A DNA stretch of 64,000 bases from Bacillota bacterium. GTDB taxonomy: Bacteria > Bacillota > Clostridia > Christensenellales > Aristaeellaceae. Below are positions 16,651-25,009 of the stretch, one piece after another. Both the position numbers and the translations under genes were made by a program. Position 1 is the first letter of the stretch; every line of letters starts with the position of its first letter. The notes under the pieces are model-generated. The model was given only the letters and a program-made list of their open reading frames with translations. It made no database searches and was not told the DNA's origin. The DNA lies in contig JAFADG010000040.1 in assembly GCA_023425025.1 (NCBI GenBank), positions 1-64,000 of the forward strand. Direction: 5' to 3'.

Positions 16651-17949
16651 ATGTCTGAAGCAAAGAAAGCCTGGCGTTTTGAAACCCAGCAAATTCACGT
16701 AGGTCAGGAAACGCCCGACCCTGCCACCGACGCCAGGGCCGTGCCCATCTATCAAACCACCTCCTACGTTTTCCCCAGCGCGAAAAGCGCCGCCGCCCGT
16801 TTCAGCCTGGCGGAAGGCGGGAACATTTACACCCGCATCATGAACCCCACCAGCGACGTGTTTGAAAAGCGCATTGCCGCCCTGGAAGGCGGCGTGGCCG
16901 CGCTGGCCACGGCATCGGGCTCCGCGGCCACCACCTACGCCATCATGAACATCGCCTTTGCCGGCGACCACATCGTATCCGCCACTACCATCTACGGCGG
17001 CACCTACAACCTGTTCGCCCACACGCTGCACGATTACGGCATCGAGACCAGCTTCGTTCATCCGGACGAGGATGGCATCGAAGGTTTTGAAAAGGCCATC
17101 CGCCCCAACACAAAAGCCATCTTCATCGAATCGCTGGGCAACCCCAACTCCAGCATCGTGGATGTGGACGCCTATGCCGCGCTGGCCCACAAATACGGTA
17201 TCCCTCTGATCGTGGACAACACCTTCGCCACACCCTACCTGTTCCGCCCCTTTGAGCACGGCGCGGACATTGTGGTCCACTCCGCCACCAAATTCATCGG
17301 CGGCCACGGCACGGCCATCGGCGGCGTCATCGTGGACGGCGGCAAGTTCGACTGGTCCGCGTCCGGCAAGTTTCCCAAATTCACCACCCCCGACCCCAGC
17401 TACCACGGCCTGAAACTCTGGGACGCGGTGGGCAACCTGGCCTACATCATCCGGGCCCGGGTCATCCTGCTGCGCGACACCGGCGCGGCCTTGGCCCCAC
17501 TGAACTCCTTTTTGTTCCTGCAGGGGCTGGAAACCCTGTCCCTGCGGGTGGAGCGCCACGTGGAAAACACCATCAAAATCGTGGACTTTTTGAAGAACCA
17601 CCCCAAGGTCGAAAGGGTTAACCACCCCTCCCTGCCCGGCAGCGGCTACAAGGCGCTGTACGACAAGTACTTCCCCAAGGGCGCCGGCTCCATCTTCACC
17701 TTTGAAATCAAGGGCGGCACGGAAGACGCCAAGGCCTTCATCGACAAGCTGCAAATCTTCTCCCTGCTGGCCAACGTGGCGGATGTAAAATCCCTGGTCA
17801 TCCACCCCGCCAGCACCACCCACTCGCAATTGACCGAATCCGAGCTGCCCAAGAGCGGCATTTGGCCCAGCACCATCCGCCTGTCCATCGGCATCGAGCA
17901 TGTGGACGACCTGATCGAGGATTTGAGCCAGGCTTTTGACGCCATCTGA
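16651..17949 (+). CDS. metY: O-acetylhomoserine sulfhydrylase (PLP-dependent, MetY-like)
   Basis: 432 residues, typical for the MetY class of Cys/Met-metabolism PLP enzymes. Lys214 in SATKFIGGHG binds PLP; YTRIMNPTSDVFEKRIAALEGG and the catalytic-site FIESLGNPN are characteristic. It uses O-acetyl-L-homoserine and sulfide to make homocysteine, or methanethiol to make methionine. AAAGGAGG lies 8 nt before ATG 16651; the frame extends upstream without a site. Single-gene unit between a consensus promoter and a strong terminator. Confidence 0.95.
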   Translation: MSEAKKAWRFETQQIHVGQETPDPATDARAVPIYQTTSYVFPSAKSAAARFSLAEGGNIYTRIMNPTSDVFEKRIAALEGGVAALATASGSAATTYAIMNIAFAGDHIVSATTIYGGTYNLFAHTLHDYGIETSFVHPDEDGIEGFEKAIRPNTKAIFIESLGNPNSSIVDVDAYAALAHKYGIPLIVDNTFATPYLFRPFEHGADIVVHSATKFIGGHGTAIGGVIVDGGKFDWSASGKFPKFTTPDPSYHGLKLWDAVGNLAYIIRARVILLRDTGAALAPLNSFLFLQGLETLSLRVERHVENTIKIVDFLKNHPKVERVNHPSLPGSGYKALYDKYFPKGAGSIFTFEIKGGTEDAKAFIDKLQIFSLLANVADVKSLVIHPASTTHSQLTESELPKSGIWPSTIRLSIGIEHVDDLIEDLSQAFDAI

Positions 17950-17992
17950 TGACAGGCCTCAGCAAGGAAAGCAAAAGCGTTCATGAAACGGT

Positions 17993-18025
17993 AAAAGGCG
18001 CAGCGGTCACACAGCTGCGCCTTTT
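17993..18025 (+). terminator. Bidirectional terminator after metY
   Basis: AAAAGGCGCAGC (17993-18004) pairs perfectly with GCTGCGCCTTTT (18014-18025). It can serve metY and the leftward operon ending at 18065. Confidence 0.88.
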
Positions 18026-18064
18026 GGTATGCCGGAAATCGCACCGGCATGCATTTTCGTTTCA

Positions 18065-18281
18065 TTATGAAGCGGAGATCATCCGTTTGGCAAACTCTCC
18101 GGCCTGGCCCAAATCCTCCGCATTGGGCCGGTCCTTGTTCATGCCTCCCAAATGGCGCAAGTTCATCCGCCTTCGTTTCCATCGGGCTTTTTACGCAAGC
18201 GCCGGTCACTTCCGCCATGGCCGCCGCCACCTTCGCCGTATTCTGATGATGATAGGAATACACGACGATCAGGCATTTCAT
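18065..18281 (-). pseudogene. Flavodoxin remnant with internal deletion and frameshift
   Basis: The first 33 codons from ATG 18281 read MKCLIVVYSYHHQNTAKVAA..., the phosphate-binding N-terminus of a flavodoxin. After about codon 40 the flavodoxin C-terminus appears in another frame: LRHLGGMNKDRPNAEDL then GEFAKRMISAS and a stop at 18065. The roughly 110 middle residues of a normal flavodoxin are missing. The ATG overlaps the stop of the upstream XRE gene (ATGA), so this was once a coupled operon member. The 211-codon frame running through it into metY antisense is not a gene. Confidence 0.8.
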
Positions 18282-18505
18282 ATGGACTCCTTCTTTTCAT
18301 AGCCGAACACTTCGCCGATTGTCACCCCAAAGGCATCGGCAATCCGGAACGCCAGCTCCAGAGAGGGGGCGTACTTTCCCGCCTCCACCGCGATGATGGT
18401 TTGCCTGGAGACGCCCGCCTTCTCCGCCAGTTCCTGCTGCGTCATTTCATTGGCAAAGAAGCGCAGCTTCCTGATATTGTTTGTGATTTCAAGCTTATCG
18501 GCCAT
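18278..18505 (-). CDS. XRE-family helix-turn-helix regulator
   Basis: 75 residues, the compact Cro/CI-type single-domain form. TQQELAEKAGVSRQTIIAVEAGKYAPSLELAFRIADAFG is the complete five-helix DNA-binding domain. It overlaps the upstream membrane-protein gene by 11 nt and the downstream flavodoxin remnant by 4 nt, so the three were one operon. Such small XRE proteins paired with a membrane protein usually autoregulate. Repeated TTACATTATGT sites at the operon promoter are candidate operators. Confidence 0.92.
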   Translation of the reverse strand: MADKLEITNNIRKLRFFANEMTQQELAEKAGVSRQTIIAVEAGKYAPSLELAFRIADAFGVTIGEVFGYEKKESI

Positions 18506-19004
18506 TTTGTATCCCTCTTCTGTAGTAGTACAGCTGTATGACGCCTTCGCTGATGGAACCCAGGAAGAAGGCCAGGAACAGAATGTTGAGCATCAGCGCG
18601 GGCGCGGCTCCCCACGCAAGGGCTGCCAGGGCCGCCAGAAAACCAGCCCCCGCGATGCCAAAGGATATCCGCATGGATTTGAGCCCAATCAGCTTGTCCA
18701 TCTCGTCCTCCACCATTTCCCGCTTGATTTCCTTTTCCACCGCCTTATCGTCGACCTTGCCGTCACGCATTTGCTTTTTCACTGCAATCCCAACGGAAAG
18801 AAAAATATGAAACACGATTTGGATGACGATGGACGCGGCAACCCCGATGCCAACAAAAGTCAGCATCGCGCCGGCCCAGAACCTCAAATCATCCGGAGCG
18901 GCCAAACCCGTCTGCACCTTGCCCAGGGCCCAGATGCCGTAAGCCGCCAAGAGCAAAACCCCCATGCAAACAGATACCATCGTTCTTTTTTCCTGATAAG
19001 ACAT
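18495..19004 (-). CDS. Four-helix membrane protein linked to an XRE regulator
   Basis: 169 residues with hydrophobic segments at about 9-27, 44-67, 113-130 and 132-150, and a charged helical linker (KKQMRDGKVDDKAVEKEIKR) between the second and third. No family recognised with certainty; similar proteins accompany small XRE regulators in Firmicutes. ATG 19004 is preferred, 10 nt after AAAAGGAG; GTG 19013 would sit 1 nt from that site. It is the first gene of a leftward operon with a consensus promoter. Confidence 0.8.
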   Translation of the reverse strand: MSYQEKRTMVSVCMGVLLLAAYGIWALGKVQTGLAAPDDLRFWAGAMLTFVGIGVAASIVIQIVFHIFLSVGIAVKKQMRDGKVDDKAVEKEIKREMVEDEMDKLIGLKSMRISFGIAGAGFLAALAALAWGAAPALMLNILFLAFFLGSISEGVIQLYYYRRGIQNGR

Positions 19005-19048
19005 AACCGGCACACTCCTTTTAACATATTGTCAACTCCGACACACTT

Positions 19049-19077
19049 AATATAACTCACGCCTTACATTATGTCAA
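19049..19077 (-). promoter_or_regulatory. Promoter of the membrane protein/XRE operon
   Basis: On the minus strand TTGACA, 17-nt spacer and TATATT, 45 nt before the start codon. Confidence 0.8.
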
Positions 19078-19095
19078 GTTATTTTTACATTATGT
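19064..19095. promoter_or_regulatory. Paired TTACATTATGT sites, candidate XRE operators
   Basis: TTACATTATGT occurs at 19064-19074 and 19085-19095, 21 nt apart (two helical turns). Each is most of the palindrome TTACAT-T-ATGTAA, and the first overlaps the -35 box of the leftward promoter. Autoregulation by the XRE protein is the likely use. Confidence 0.5.
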
Positions 19096-19319
19096 TTAAT
19101 ATTTTTTTCATCTTTCTCGCATGCGATACTGTTATCGGGCCTGCCCCTTTCCCGTGCCGGTTTGGGCGAATGCGTTTTGAGTTATTTTTTGTCTGCATAC
19201 AATCTCCACAGTTTGTTGTTATCATACTTCATCATGAACGGATGCCGCGCATGTTCCGAATGAGCAGTTCCTCATTGCCGGATGCCGCCGGCAAACGTAT
19301 TCAGAAAAGGAGTGACAAG

Positions 19320-20843
19320 ATGTCACAACCGATGATGGAAAAAAGGATACCGGTGTCCGGCATGACGTGCACCGGCTGTGAAACACGAATTGAAGGGGCG
19401 CTCACGGCTTTGCCGGGAGTCAAAAAGGCCCAGGCATCCACAAAAGACAGGTCAGTGACAGTAACGTATGACCCGCAAAAGGTCCAGCCCGAAGCATTTA
19501 AAAAAGCCATTGAGGATCAGGGTTATACCGTGGGCAGCGCGGCAAAGGCCACAGGCAAGACGCCCGAAAAGAATCCCGGCATCGCAAAGACCGCCGGCAT
19601 CGGCGCGCTGGTCTTGATTTTTGTACTGCTGGGCGCTCATTTTGGCTGGTTCCAGCTGTTCAATCTCTTTCCCGTAGCCACAACGGATACCAGCCTTGGC
19701 ATGCTGTTTGTCATCGGGCTGTTGACTTCCGTCCACTGCGTGGCCATGTGCGGGGGCATCAACCTGTCCCAGTGCCTGGGCGGCAATGGCCAGGGCCGCT
19801 TTTCCGGCCTTATGCCCAGCCTCAAGTATAACCTGGGCCGTGTCATCTCCTATACCGTCATCGGCGGCATCGTGGGCGCCATCGGCTCCGCGGTGCAGTT
19901 TACGGGCACCCTCCGGGGCATCGTTCAGCTGTTGGCCGGCGTATTCATGGTGCTGATGGGGGTAAGCCTCTCGGGGCTGTTCCCCGCTCTTGCGCGCTTC
20001 ACGCCCCATTTGCCCAAAGCCTTGGGCCGCAAAATCAACAAGGAAAAGCGCGAGAGCAACAGCCCGCTGTATGTCGGGCTGCTCAACGGCCTCATGCCCT
20101 GCGGGCCCCTGCAGGCCATGCAGCTGTACGCCCTGTCCACTGGCAGCACCTTAGGCGGCGCGACCTCCATGCTGCTGTTCAGCCTGGGCACCGTTCCGCT
20201 GATGTTTGCCCTGGGCGCGCTGTCCTCCATTTTAAGCCGCAAATTCACCAAATACATGGTCACGGCCGGCGCGGTGCTGGTCGTGGTGATGGGCATTTCC
20301 ATGTTCCAGAACGGCCTTGCGTTAAGCGGGCTTCAATCGGGTTCCGGCGCAGCCCAGAGCGAGCCTAAGCAAACCGCCGCTGTTCAGGCGGAAGTAACGA
20401 AGGCGCCGGAGGCCGGCGGCGGCGTGCAGGAGATCACCAGCGAGCTGACCCGCAGCGGCTATCCCGCCATCACCGTCACCGTAGGCACGCCGGTCAAATG
20501 GACCATCAAGGCCGCCAAACTCAACCTGAACGGCTGCAACTATGCCATTGTCATTCCGGAATACAACATTCGAAAGGAACTGGCAGTGGGCGACAACGTG
20601 ATTGAGTTCACACCCACCCGCGCCGGCAAATTCACCTATTCCTGCTGGATGGGCATGATCCGCAGCACCATCACCGTGGTGGAAGGCGATTCCGGTTCTT
20701 CCTCCGCGGCTGATCCTAAAAGCGCGGCCGCCCCGCCGGTCATCAATTTCGCATCCTTTGCCGCGGCCCCTGAACCAGAGGAGGATCAGGGAGGCCTGCT
20801 TACCCCGTCCTGCGGCTGCTGCGGCGGCGCGCCCATCAATTAA
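19320..20843 (+). CDS. HMA - TauE/SafE-like transporter - cupredoxin fusion, probable copper handling
   Basis: 507 residues from ATG 19320 (AAGGAG 7 nt upstream). Domain 1 (about 7-72) is a heavy-metal-associated domain with the metal motif GMTC17TGC20. Domain 2 (about 90-345) is a six- to seven-helix membrane domain of the TauE/SafE-like urease accessory/DsbD-like group, with SVHCVAMCGG and NGLMPCGPLQAMQLYA. Domain 3 (about 385-470) is cupredoxin-like, with CNYAIVIPEYNIRKEL and a FTYSCWMGM metal site. The protein ends in a CGCC cluster. Cu(I) capture and transfer across the membrane is the probable role. It lies alone between the XRE operon and uxuA. Confidence 0.85.
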   Translation: MSQPMMEKRIPVSGMTCTGCETRIEGALTALPGVKKAQASTKDRSVTVTYDPQKVQPEAFKKAIEDQGYTVGSAAKATGKTPEKNPGIAKTAGIGALVLIFVLLGAHFGWFQLFNLFPVATTDTSLGMLFVIGLLTSVHCVAMCGGINLSQCLGGNGQGRFSGLMPSLKYNLGRVISYTVIGGIVGAIGSAVQFTGTLRGIVQLLAGVFMVLMGVSLSGLFPALARFTPHLPKALGRKINKEKRESNSPLYVGLLNGLMPCGPLQAMQLYALSTGSTLGGATSMLLFSLGTVPLMFALGALSSILSRKFTKYMVTAGAVLVVVMGISMFQNGLALSGLQSGSGAAQSEPKQTAAVQAEVTKAPEAGGGVQEITSELTRSGYPAITVTVGTPVKWTIKAAKLNLNGCNYAIVIPEYNIRKELAVGDNVIEFTPTRAGKFTYSCWMGMIRSTITVVEGDSGSSSAADPKSAAAPPVINFASFAAAPEPEEDQGGLLTPSCGCCGGAPIN

Positions 20844-20863
20844 AACAGCCGGTATTCTGCATA

Positions 20864-20906
20864 CAAAAAAAGCTTCTGCGGCCTTGAACTGCGGAAGCTT
20901 TTTTCA
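20864..20906. terminator. Bidirectional terminator after the copper-fusion gene
   Basis: A-rich AAAAAAAGCTTC pairs with GAAGCTTTTTT (AGCTTC 20871-20876, GAAGCT 20894-20899), with an additional inner GC pairing. Confidence 0.85.
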
Positions 20907-20916
20907 TTTTGATCCC

Positions 20917-20945
20917 TTGCGCGGGCCATTCCTTTTCTATATACT
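20917..20945 (+). promoter_or_regulatory. Promoter of uxuA
   Basis: TTGCGC, 17-nt spacer and TATACT, 45 nt before the start codon. Confidence 0.6.
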
Positions 20946-20990
20946 GTTATTATCATTTGTCAGCCATGAGCGGCAATAAGGAGTGATTAG

Positions 20991-22058
20991 ATGCAGATGA
21001 CCCTGCGCTGGTTCGGCCCGGGAATCGATACCGTTTCCCTGTGGCAGATCCGGCAGATCCCCGGCGTTTCGGGGGTGGTATCCACACTGTATGACATGGC
21101 GCCCGGCGCATTATGGCCCAGGGAGCGTATTACCGCCCTGCGGGAAGAGGCGGAGGCCGCGGGCCTTGCGCTTTTAGGCATTGAAAGCGTGAACATCCAT
21201 GACGACATCAAAACGGGCGCCGCCGGCCGGGACAAGTATATTGAAAACTATATCGCGACGCTCAAAGAGCTTGGCGAGCAGAATGTGCATGTTATCTGCT
21301 ACAATTTCATGCCCGTTTTCGACTGGACCCGCAGCGATCTGCAAAAGCCCAGGGAGGATGGGGCCACGGTGCTGGCCTACGACCAGGCGGTGATCGACGC
21401 CATCAACCCCGGCAAAATCTTCGAGCAGATGCAAAGCGGCAGCAACGGCTTTCTGCTGCCCGGCTGGGAGCCGGAACGCCTTGCCCGCATACAGGATTTG
21501 TTCAAGGCCTACGAGGGCATCGATGAGGACAAGCTGTTTGACAACCTGGTGTATTTTTTGAAAGCCATCGGCCCCGTGTGCGAAAAGTATGATATCCGCA
21601 TGGCCATCCATCCCGATGATCCGCCGTGGCCGGTGTTCGGGCTGCCCAGGATCATGACCGGCCTGGAGGGGTTCGAGCGGCTGCTTGCCGCCGTAGACAA
21701 GCCCTACAACGGCCTGACGCTGTGCACCGGCTCCCTGGGAGCCAATCCTCAAACAGATATCCCGGCAGTCATCCGCAAGGTGGGTAAGCGCGTGCACTTT
21801 GCCCATACCCGCAACCTGCGCCACACCGGGCCCGGCCAGTTTGAGGAATCGGCGCATTTGAGCCGCGACGGTTCCCTGGATATGTATGAGATCCTCAAAG
21901 CCTTTCACGACGCGGGCTTTGAAGGCCTCATGCGTCCGGACCACGGCCGCGCCATCTGGGGCGAAAAATCCATGCCGGGCTATGGGCTGTATGACAGGGC
22001 GCTGGGCGCAAGCTATCTTTTGGGCCTGTGGGAGGCCATTGAAAAGAGCGGCAAATAG
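20991..22058 (+). CDS. uxuA: Mannonate dehydratase
   Basis: 355 residues, full length for UxuA. MTLRWFGPGIDTVSLWQIRQIPGV, AIHPDDPPWPVFGLPRI, and FAHTRNLRHT followed by MRPDHGR carry the conserved metal and substrate residues. It dehydrates D-mannonate to 2-keto-3-deoxy-D-gluconate in hexuronate (glucuronate) catabolism. AAGGAG precedes the ATG by 8 nt. No uxuB, uxaC or kdgK gene lies beside it, so the pathway is split. It sits between its own promoter and terminator. Confidence 0.96.
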   Translation: MQMTLRWFGPGIDTVSLWQIRQIPGVSGVVSTLYDMAPGALWPRERITALREEAEAAGLALLGIESVNIHDDIKTGAAGRDKYIENYIATLKELGEQNVHVICYNFMPVFDWTRSDLQKPREDGATVLAYDQAVIDAINPGKIFEQMQSGSNGFLLPGWEPERLARIQDLFKAYEGIDEDKLFDNLVYFLKAIGPVCEKYDIRMAIHPDDPPWPVFGLPRIMTGLEGFERLLAAVDKPYNGLTLCTGSLGANPQTDIPAVIRKVGKRVHFAHTRNLRHTGPGQFEESAHLSRDGSLDMYEILKAFHDAGFEGLMRPDHGRAIWGEKSMPGYGLYDRALGASYLLGLWEAIEKSGK

Positions 22059-22068
22059 GTAGTCCCTT

Positions 22069-22106
22069 CCCGGATACGCCGACAGGACGTATCCGGGTGC
22101 TTTTTA
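22069..22106 (+). terminator. Terminator after uxuA
   Basis: CCCGGATACG (22069-22078) pairs with CGTATCCGGG (22088-22097), followed by TGCTTTTT. Confidence 0.9.
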
Positions 22107-22213
22107 TGCAGGGTTTTCCAAGCTCATACGTTGTATTGTCAGAAAATATTGCCGGCTGCCCGGCCCGCCTGACCAAATGACGGCCCGGGCATGCCGTGTT
22201 GGGAGGCACCGAT

Positions 22214-23269
22214 ATGCGACGAATCACCTGCATCCTGCTTGCGCTGCTGCTTTTTGCTTTCTCCATTCCCAAAGCATCCGCTGAAGCGGGCGTCTCTGGC
22301 CAAACTCCCGGCAGCCTGTACGGCACATACGCCTTTGTCAGGCAGTTGTACATGAACCCCCTCAGTTCCTTTATGGCCTTTGACGGGTTTGAGGAGTATT
22401 ATGAGCTGGCGGAAAACACCCTCACTTTTATCGACGCATCCGGCCAAAGGCGAAGCATGGATATCGCCTTAAAGGAAGAGCCGGTGGATGCCAGGGCCTA
22501 TGAAAGCAGTTTCATGATGGAGGGGTTCGGCATTCCTGATATCGCGGCTTTCCAGCGCAGGCGGCAGTTTACACTGTCGTCCCCCGGCCTGGAAAGCATC
22601 GTATACCGTCTCTATCTGATGGATGACCAGGTCTGGCTGGCAAACATTCATAAGGATACCGCCAACGTTCAAAAGCAGGAGTACATTTGGAGCATATTCA
22701 AAATTGAAAAATACGCCGCCCGCCAGTCCGTAGCGGGCACTCAGGAGGGCGTGAAGGATTTTCTTGCGCTGCTGCAAGACGGCAAGCCGCAAATGTATGA
22801 GAATGACACCTGCTACAACATTACGCCGGGGGATGTCGCCAAAGCTACAGATTACGGCATCTTCAAGTTCGACCAGTCCTGCGCCTCGTATCTGCTGTTT
22901 GAAAATGAAATCTATCCGCTGGGTATTTGGCTCGGTGGCCTGGGTGTTGTCAGCACTGCGGCTGCCGATCTGAATAAAGACGGCTTATGCGAGTTGTATT
23001 TCACATATTCCTTTGGTTCCGGGCTTCATCGAGCCCATGCGGATTATTTTGATCCATCCCTCAAGCAGGTCGTCACCCTTTCACCAGCCGTGCCTAACAT
23101 GGACATGATCGTCGCGCAAAACGAAACGGGAGGACTGTCCCTGTACGAGGCAGCCTTCCCGTTTGTGGAAAGTTTTGTACGGTATAGGGTGCTGGGCACA
23201 AAACGCATTGCCGATATCGTGTATTCAAACGGCGAAATCGCTTTGAATCCCATGCTTCAGACAAATTAA
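22214..23269 (+). CDS. Exported protein of unknown function
   Basis: 351 residues from ATG 22214, 8 nt after GGGAGG. The N-terminus (MRRITCILLALLLFAF then SIPKASAEA) is a signal peptide with cleavage near ASA. No lipobox cysteine is at the cleavage site. The mature protein contains DLNKDGLCELYFTYSFGSG, which resembles an FG-GAP/EF-hand-like calcium loop. I recognise no family. Its stop overlaps that of the convergent ABC-F gene by 4 bp. Confidence 0.75.
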   Translation: MRRITCILLALLLFAFSIPKASAEAGVSGQTPGSLYGTYAFVRQLYMNPLSSFMAFDGFEEYYELAENTLTFIDASGQRRSMDIALKEEPVDARAYESSFMMEGFGIPDIAAFQRRRQFTLSSPGLESIVYRLYLMDDQVWLANIHKDTANVQKQEYIWSIFKIEKYAARQSVAGTQEGVKDFLALLQDGKPQMYENDTCYNITPGDVAKATDYGIFKFDQSCASYLLFENEIYPLGIWLGGLGVVSTAAADLNKDGLCELYFTYSFGSGLHRAHADYFDPSLKQVVTLSPAVPNMDMIVAQNETGGLSLYEAAFPFVESFVRYRVLGTKRIADIVYSNGEIALNPMLQTN

Positions 23270-24876
23270 TTGGCTGCGCCTTCCGCCAGCCTGTCCAGAT
23301 ACTCCAGGTAATCGTCATAGCTTTCCCTGCGGTCAATGATGCCGCCGGGAATGAACTCGATCACCCGGTTGGCCACCGTCTGCATGATTTGATGGTCTCT
23401 TGAGGTAAAGAGCATGGTGCCCTTGAACTCCACCATGCCTTCGTTCAGGGCCGTAATGGATTCCAGGTCCAAATGGTTGGTGGGCTCATCCATAATCAGC
23501 ACGTTGGCCCCCAGCACCATCATCTTGGCCAGCATGCAGCGTACCCGCTCGCCGCCGGAGAGGACCTTGGCCTGCTTTAAGGCTTCCTCGCCGGAAAAGA
23601 GCATCCGCCCCAGCCAGCCCCGGATCGTCACCTCATGCTTGTCTTCGGAAAATTCCCGCAGCCAATCCACCAGGGTATCCGCAACGCCGCTGAAATATTG
23701 CGTGTTGTCGGCCGGGAAATACGCCCGGCTGGTGGTCACGCCCCACTTGAATTCGCCCTCGTCGGGTTCCAGTTCCCCCATCAGGATTTGGAACAGGGTG
23801 GTGCGGGCAAGCTCATCCTTGCCGGCAAAGGCGATCTTGTCGCCGGGCATGACCAGGAAGCTTATATTGTCCAGCACCTTGCGGCCGCCCACGGTCTTGC
23901 TGATACCCTTCACCGTCAGCACATCGTTGCCCACCTGCCGGTTCTGGTCAAAGTGGATGAAGGGATACCGGCGGGAGGAGGGGATAAAGTTTTCCATTTG
24001 CAGGTTATCCAGCAGCTTTTTGCGGGAGGTGGCCTGGCGGGATTTGGAGGCGTTGGCGCTGAAGCGGCGTATGAACTCCTCCAGTTCCTTGGCCTTTTCC
24101 TCGTTGCGCCGGCGCTGGTCCCGGGCCTGGCGGGCCGCCAATTGGGTGTACTCGTACCAGAAGTCATAGTTGCCCACGTACATTTGAATCTTGCCAAAGT
24201 CGATGTCCACGATATGGGTGCAGACATGGTTCAAAAAGTGGCGGTCGTGGGATACCACGATCACGGTATTGGGAAAATCCATCAAAAACTCTTCCAACCA
24301 CTTGATGGCGTGCAGATCCAGGTTGTTGGTGGGTTCGTCCATGAGCAGTATATCCGGTGTGGCGAACAGCGCCTGGGCCAGCAGCACCTTCACCTTGTAG
24401 GGGCCGTCCAGCTCGGCCATCTTCATTTGGTGGTATTCGCCGGTGATGCCCAGACCGTTGAGCAGTATTTCCGCGTTGGTTTCGGCGTTCCAGCCGTCCA
24501 GCTCGGCAAATTCGCCTTCCAGGTCGGCCAGCTTCAAGCCATCCTCATCGCTGAAATCCGGCTTGCTGTACAGCTTTTCCTTTTCGGTCATGATTTCGTG
24601 CAGTCTTTTATGGCCCATGAGCACGGTTTCGATAACCGTATGCTCATCAAAGGCAAAGTGGTCCTGCCGCAAAACCGCGATGCGCTCGCCGGGTTTTACG
24701 CTGACATCGCCGCGCGTTGGCTCCAGTTCGCCGGAGAGAATTTTCAAAAATGTGGACTTGCCCGTGCCGTTGGCGCCGATCAAGCCGTAACAGTTGCCCG
24801 CGGTGAACTGCACGCTGACATCCTTGAACAGTTCCCGTCCGCCATATTGAAGCGATATACCATTTGCGCTGATCAT
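23266..24876 (-). CDS. ABC-F family ATPase (YbiT-like), asymmetric ATP sites
   Basis: 536 residues, two ABC domains and a charged linker (about 245-290), no membrane domain: the ABC-F layout, whose members act on the ribosome in translation or antibiotic protection. Domain 1 has a standard Walker A (GANGTGKS, 34-41) but a degenerate signature (LDGPYKVK, 156-163). Domain 2 has a degenerate Walker A (AGKDELARTT, 351-360) but a standard LSGGE (439-443). Both Walker B motifs (DEPTNNLD, DEPTNHLD) are intact. One composite site is therefore canonical and the other doubly degenerate. A TATAAT lies upstream without a clear -35. It neighbours the Erm gene. Confidence 0.92.
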   Translation of the reverse strand: MISANGISLQYGGRELFKDVSVQFTAGNCYGLIGANGTGKSTFLKILSGELEPTRGDVSVKPGERIAVLRQDHFAFDEHTVIETVLMGHKRLHEIMTEKEKLYSKPDFSDEDGLKLADLEGEFAELDGWNAETNAEILLNGLGITGEYHQMKMAELDGPYKVKVLLAQALFATPDILLMDEPTNNLDLHAIKWLEEFLMDFPNTVIVVSHDRHFLNHVCTHIVDIDFGKIQMYVGNYDFWYEYTQLAARQARDQRRRNEEKAKELEEFIRRFSANASKSRQATSRKKLLDNLQMENFIPSSRRYPFIHFDQNRQVGNDVLTVKGISKTVGGRKVLDNISFLVMPGDKIAFAGKDELARTTLFQILMGELEPDEGEFKWGVTTSRAYFPADNTQYFSGVADTLVDWLREFSEDKHEVTIRGWLGRMLFSGEEALKQAKVLSGGERVRCMLAKMMVLGANVLIMDEPTNHLDLESITALNEGMVEFKGTMLFTSRDHQIMQTVANRVIEFIPGGIIDRRESYDDYLEYLDRLAEGAAN

Positions 24877-25009
24877 TTTAAACCAAATTCCCCTCTAGAA
24901 AATAACCTTTTCATTATAGCACGAAAAGAGCGCTTTGGGTACTGCGCAAGGGAATGATTTGTGTTAAAACGCGGGCAGGGACCTTGTTTTGCAGAACATC
25001 CTCCGTTCA

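Noticed and set aside
16537..17901. 454-codon leftward frame opposite metY
   Set aside because: Low-complexity Gly/Val shadow of metY.
17646..18064. Continuation of the flavodoxin frame into metY
   Set aside because: Antisense to metY and crosses a terminator; flavodoxin homology ends near 18160 in this frame.
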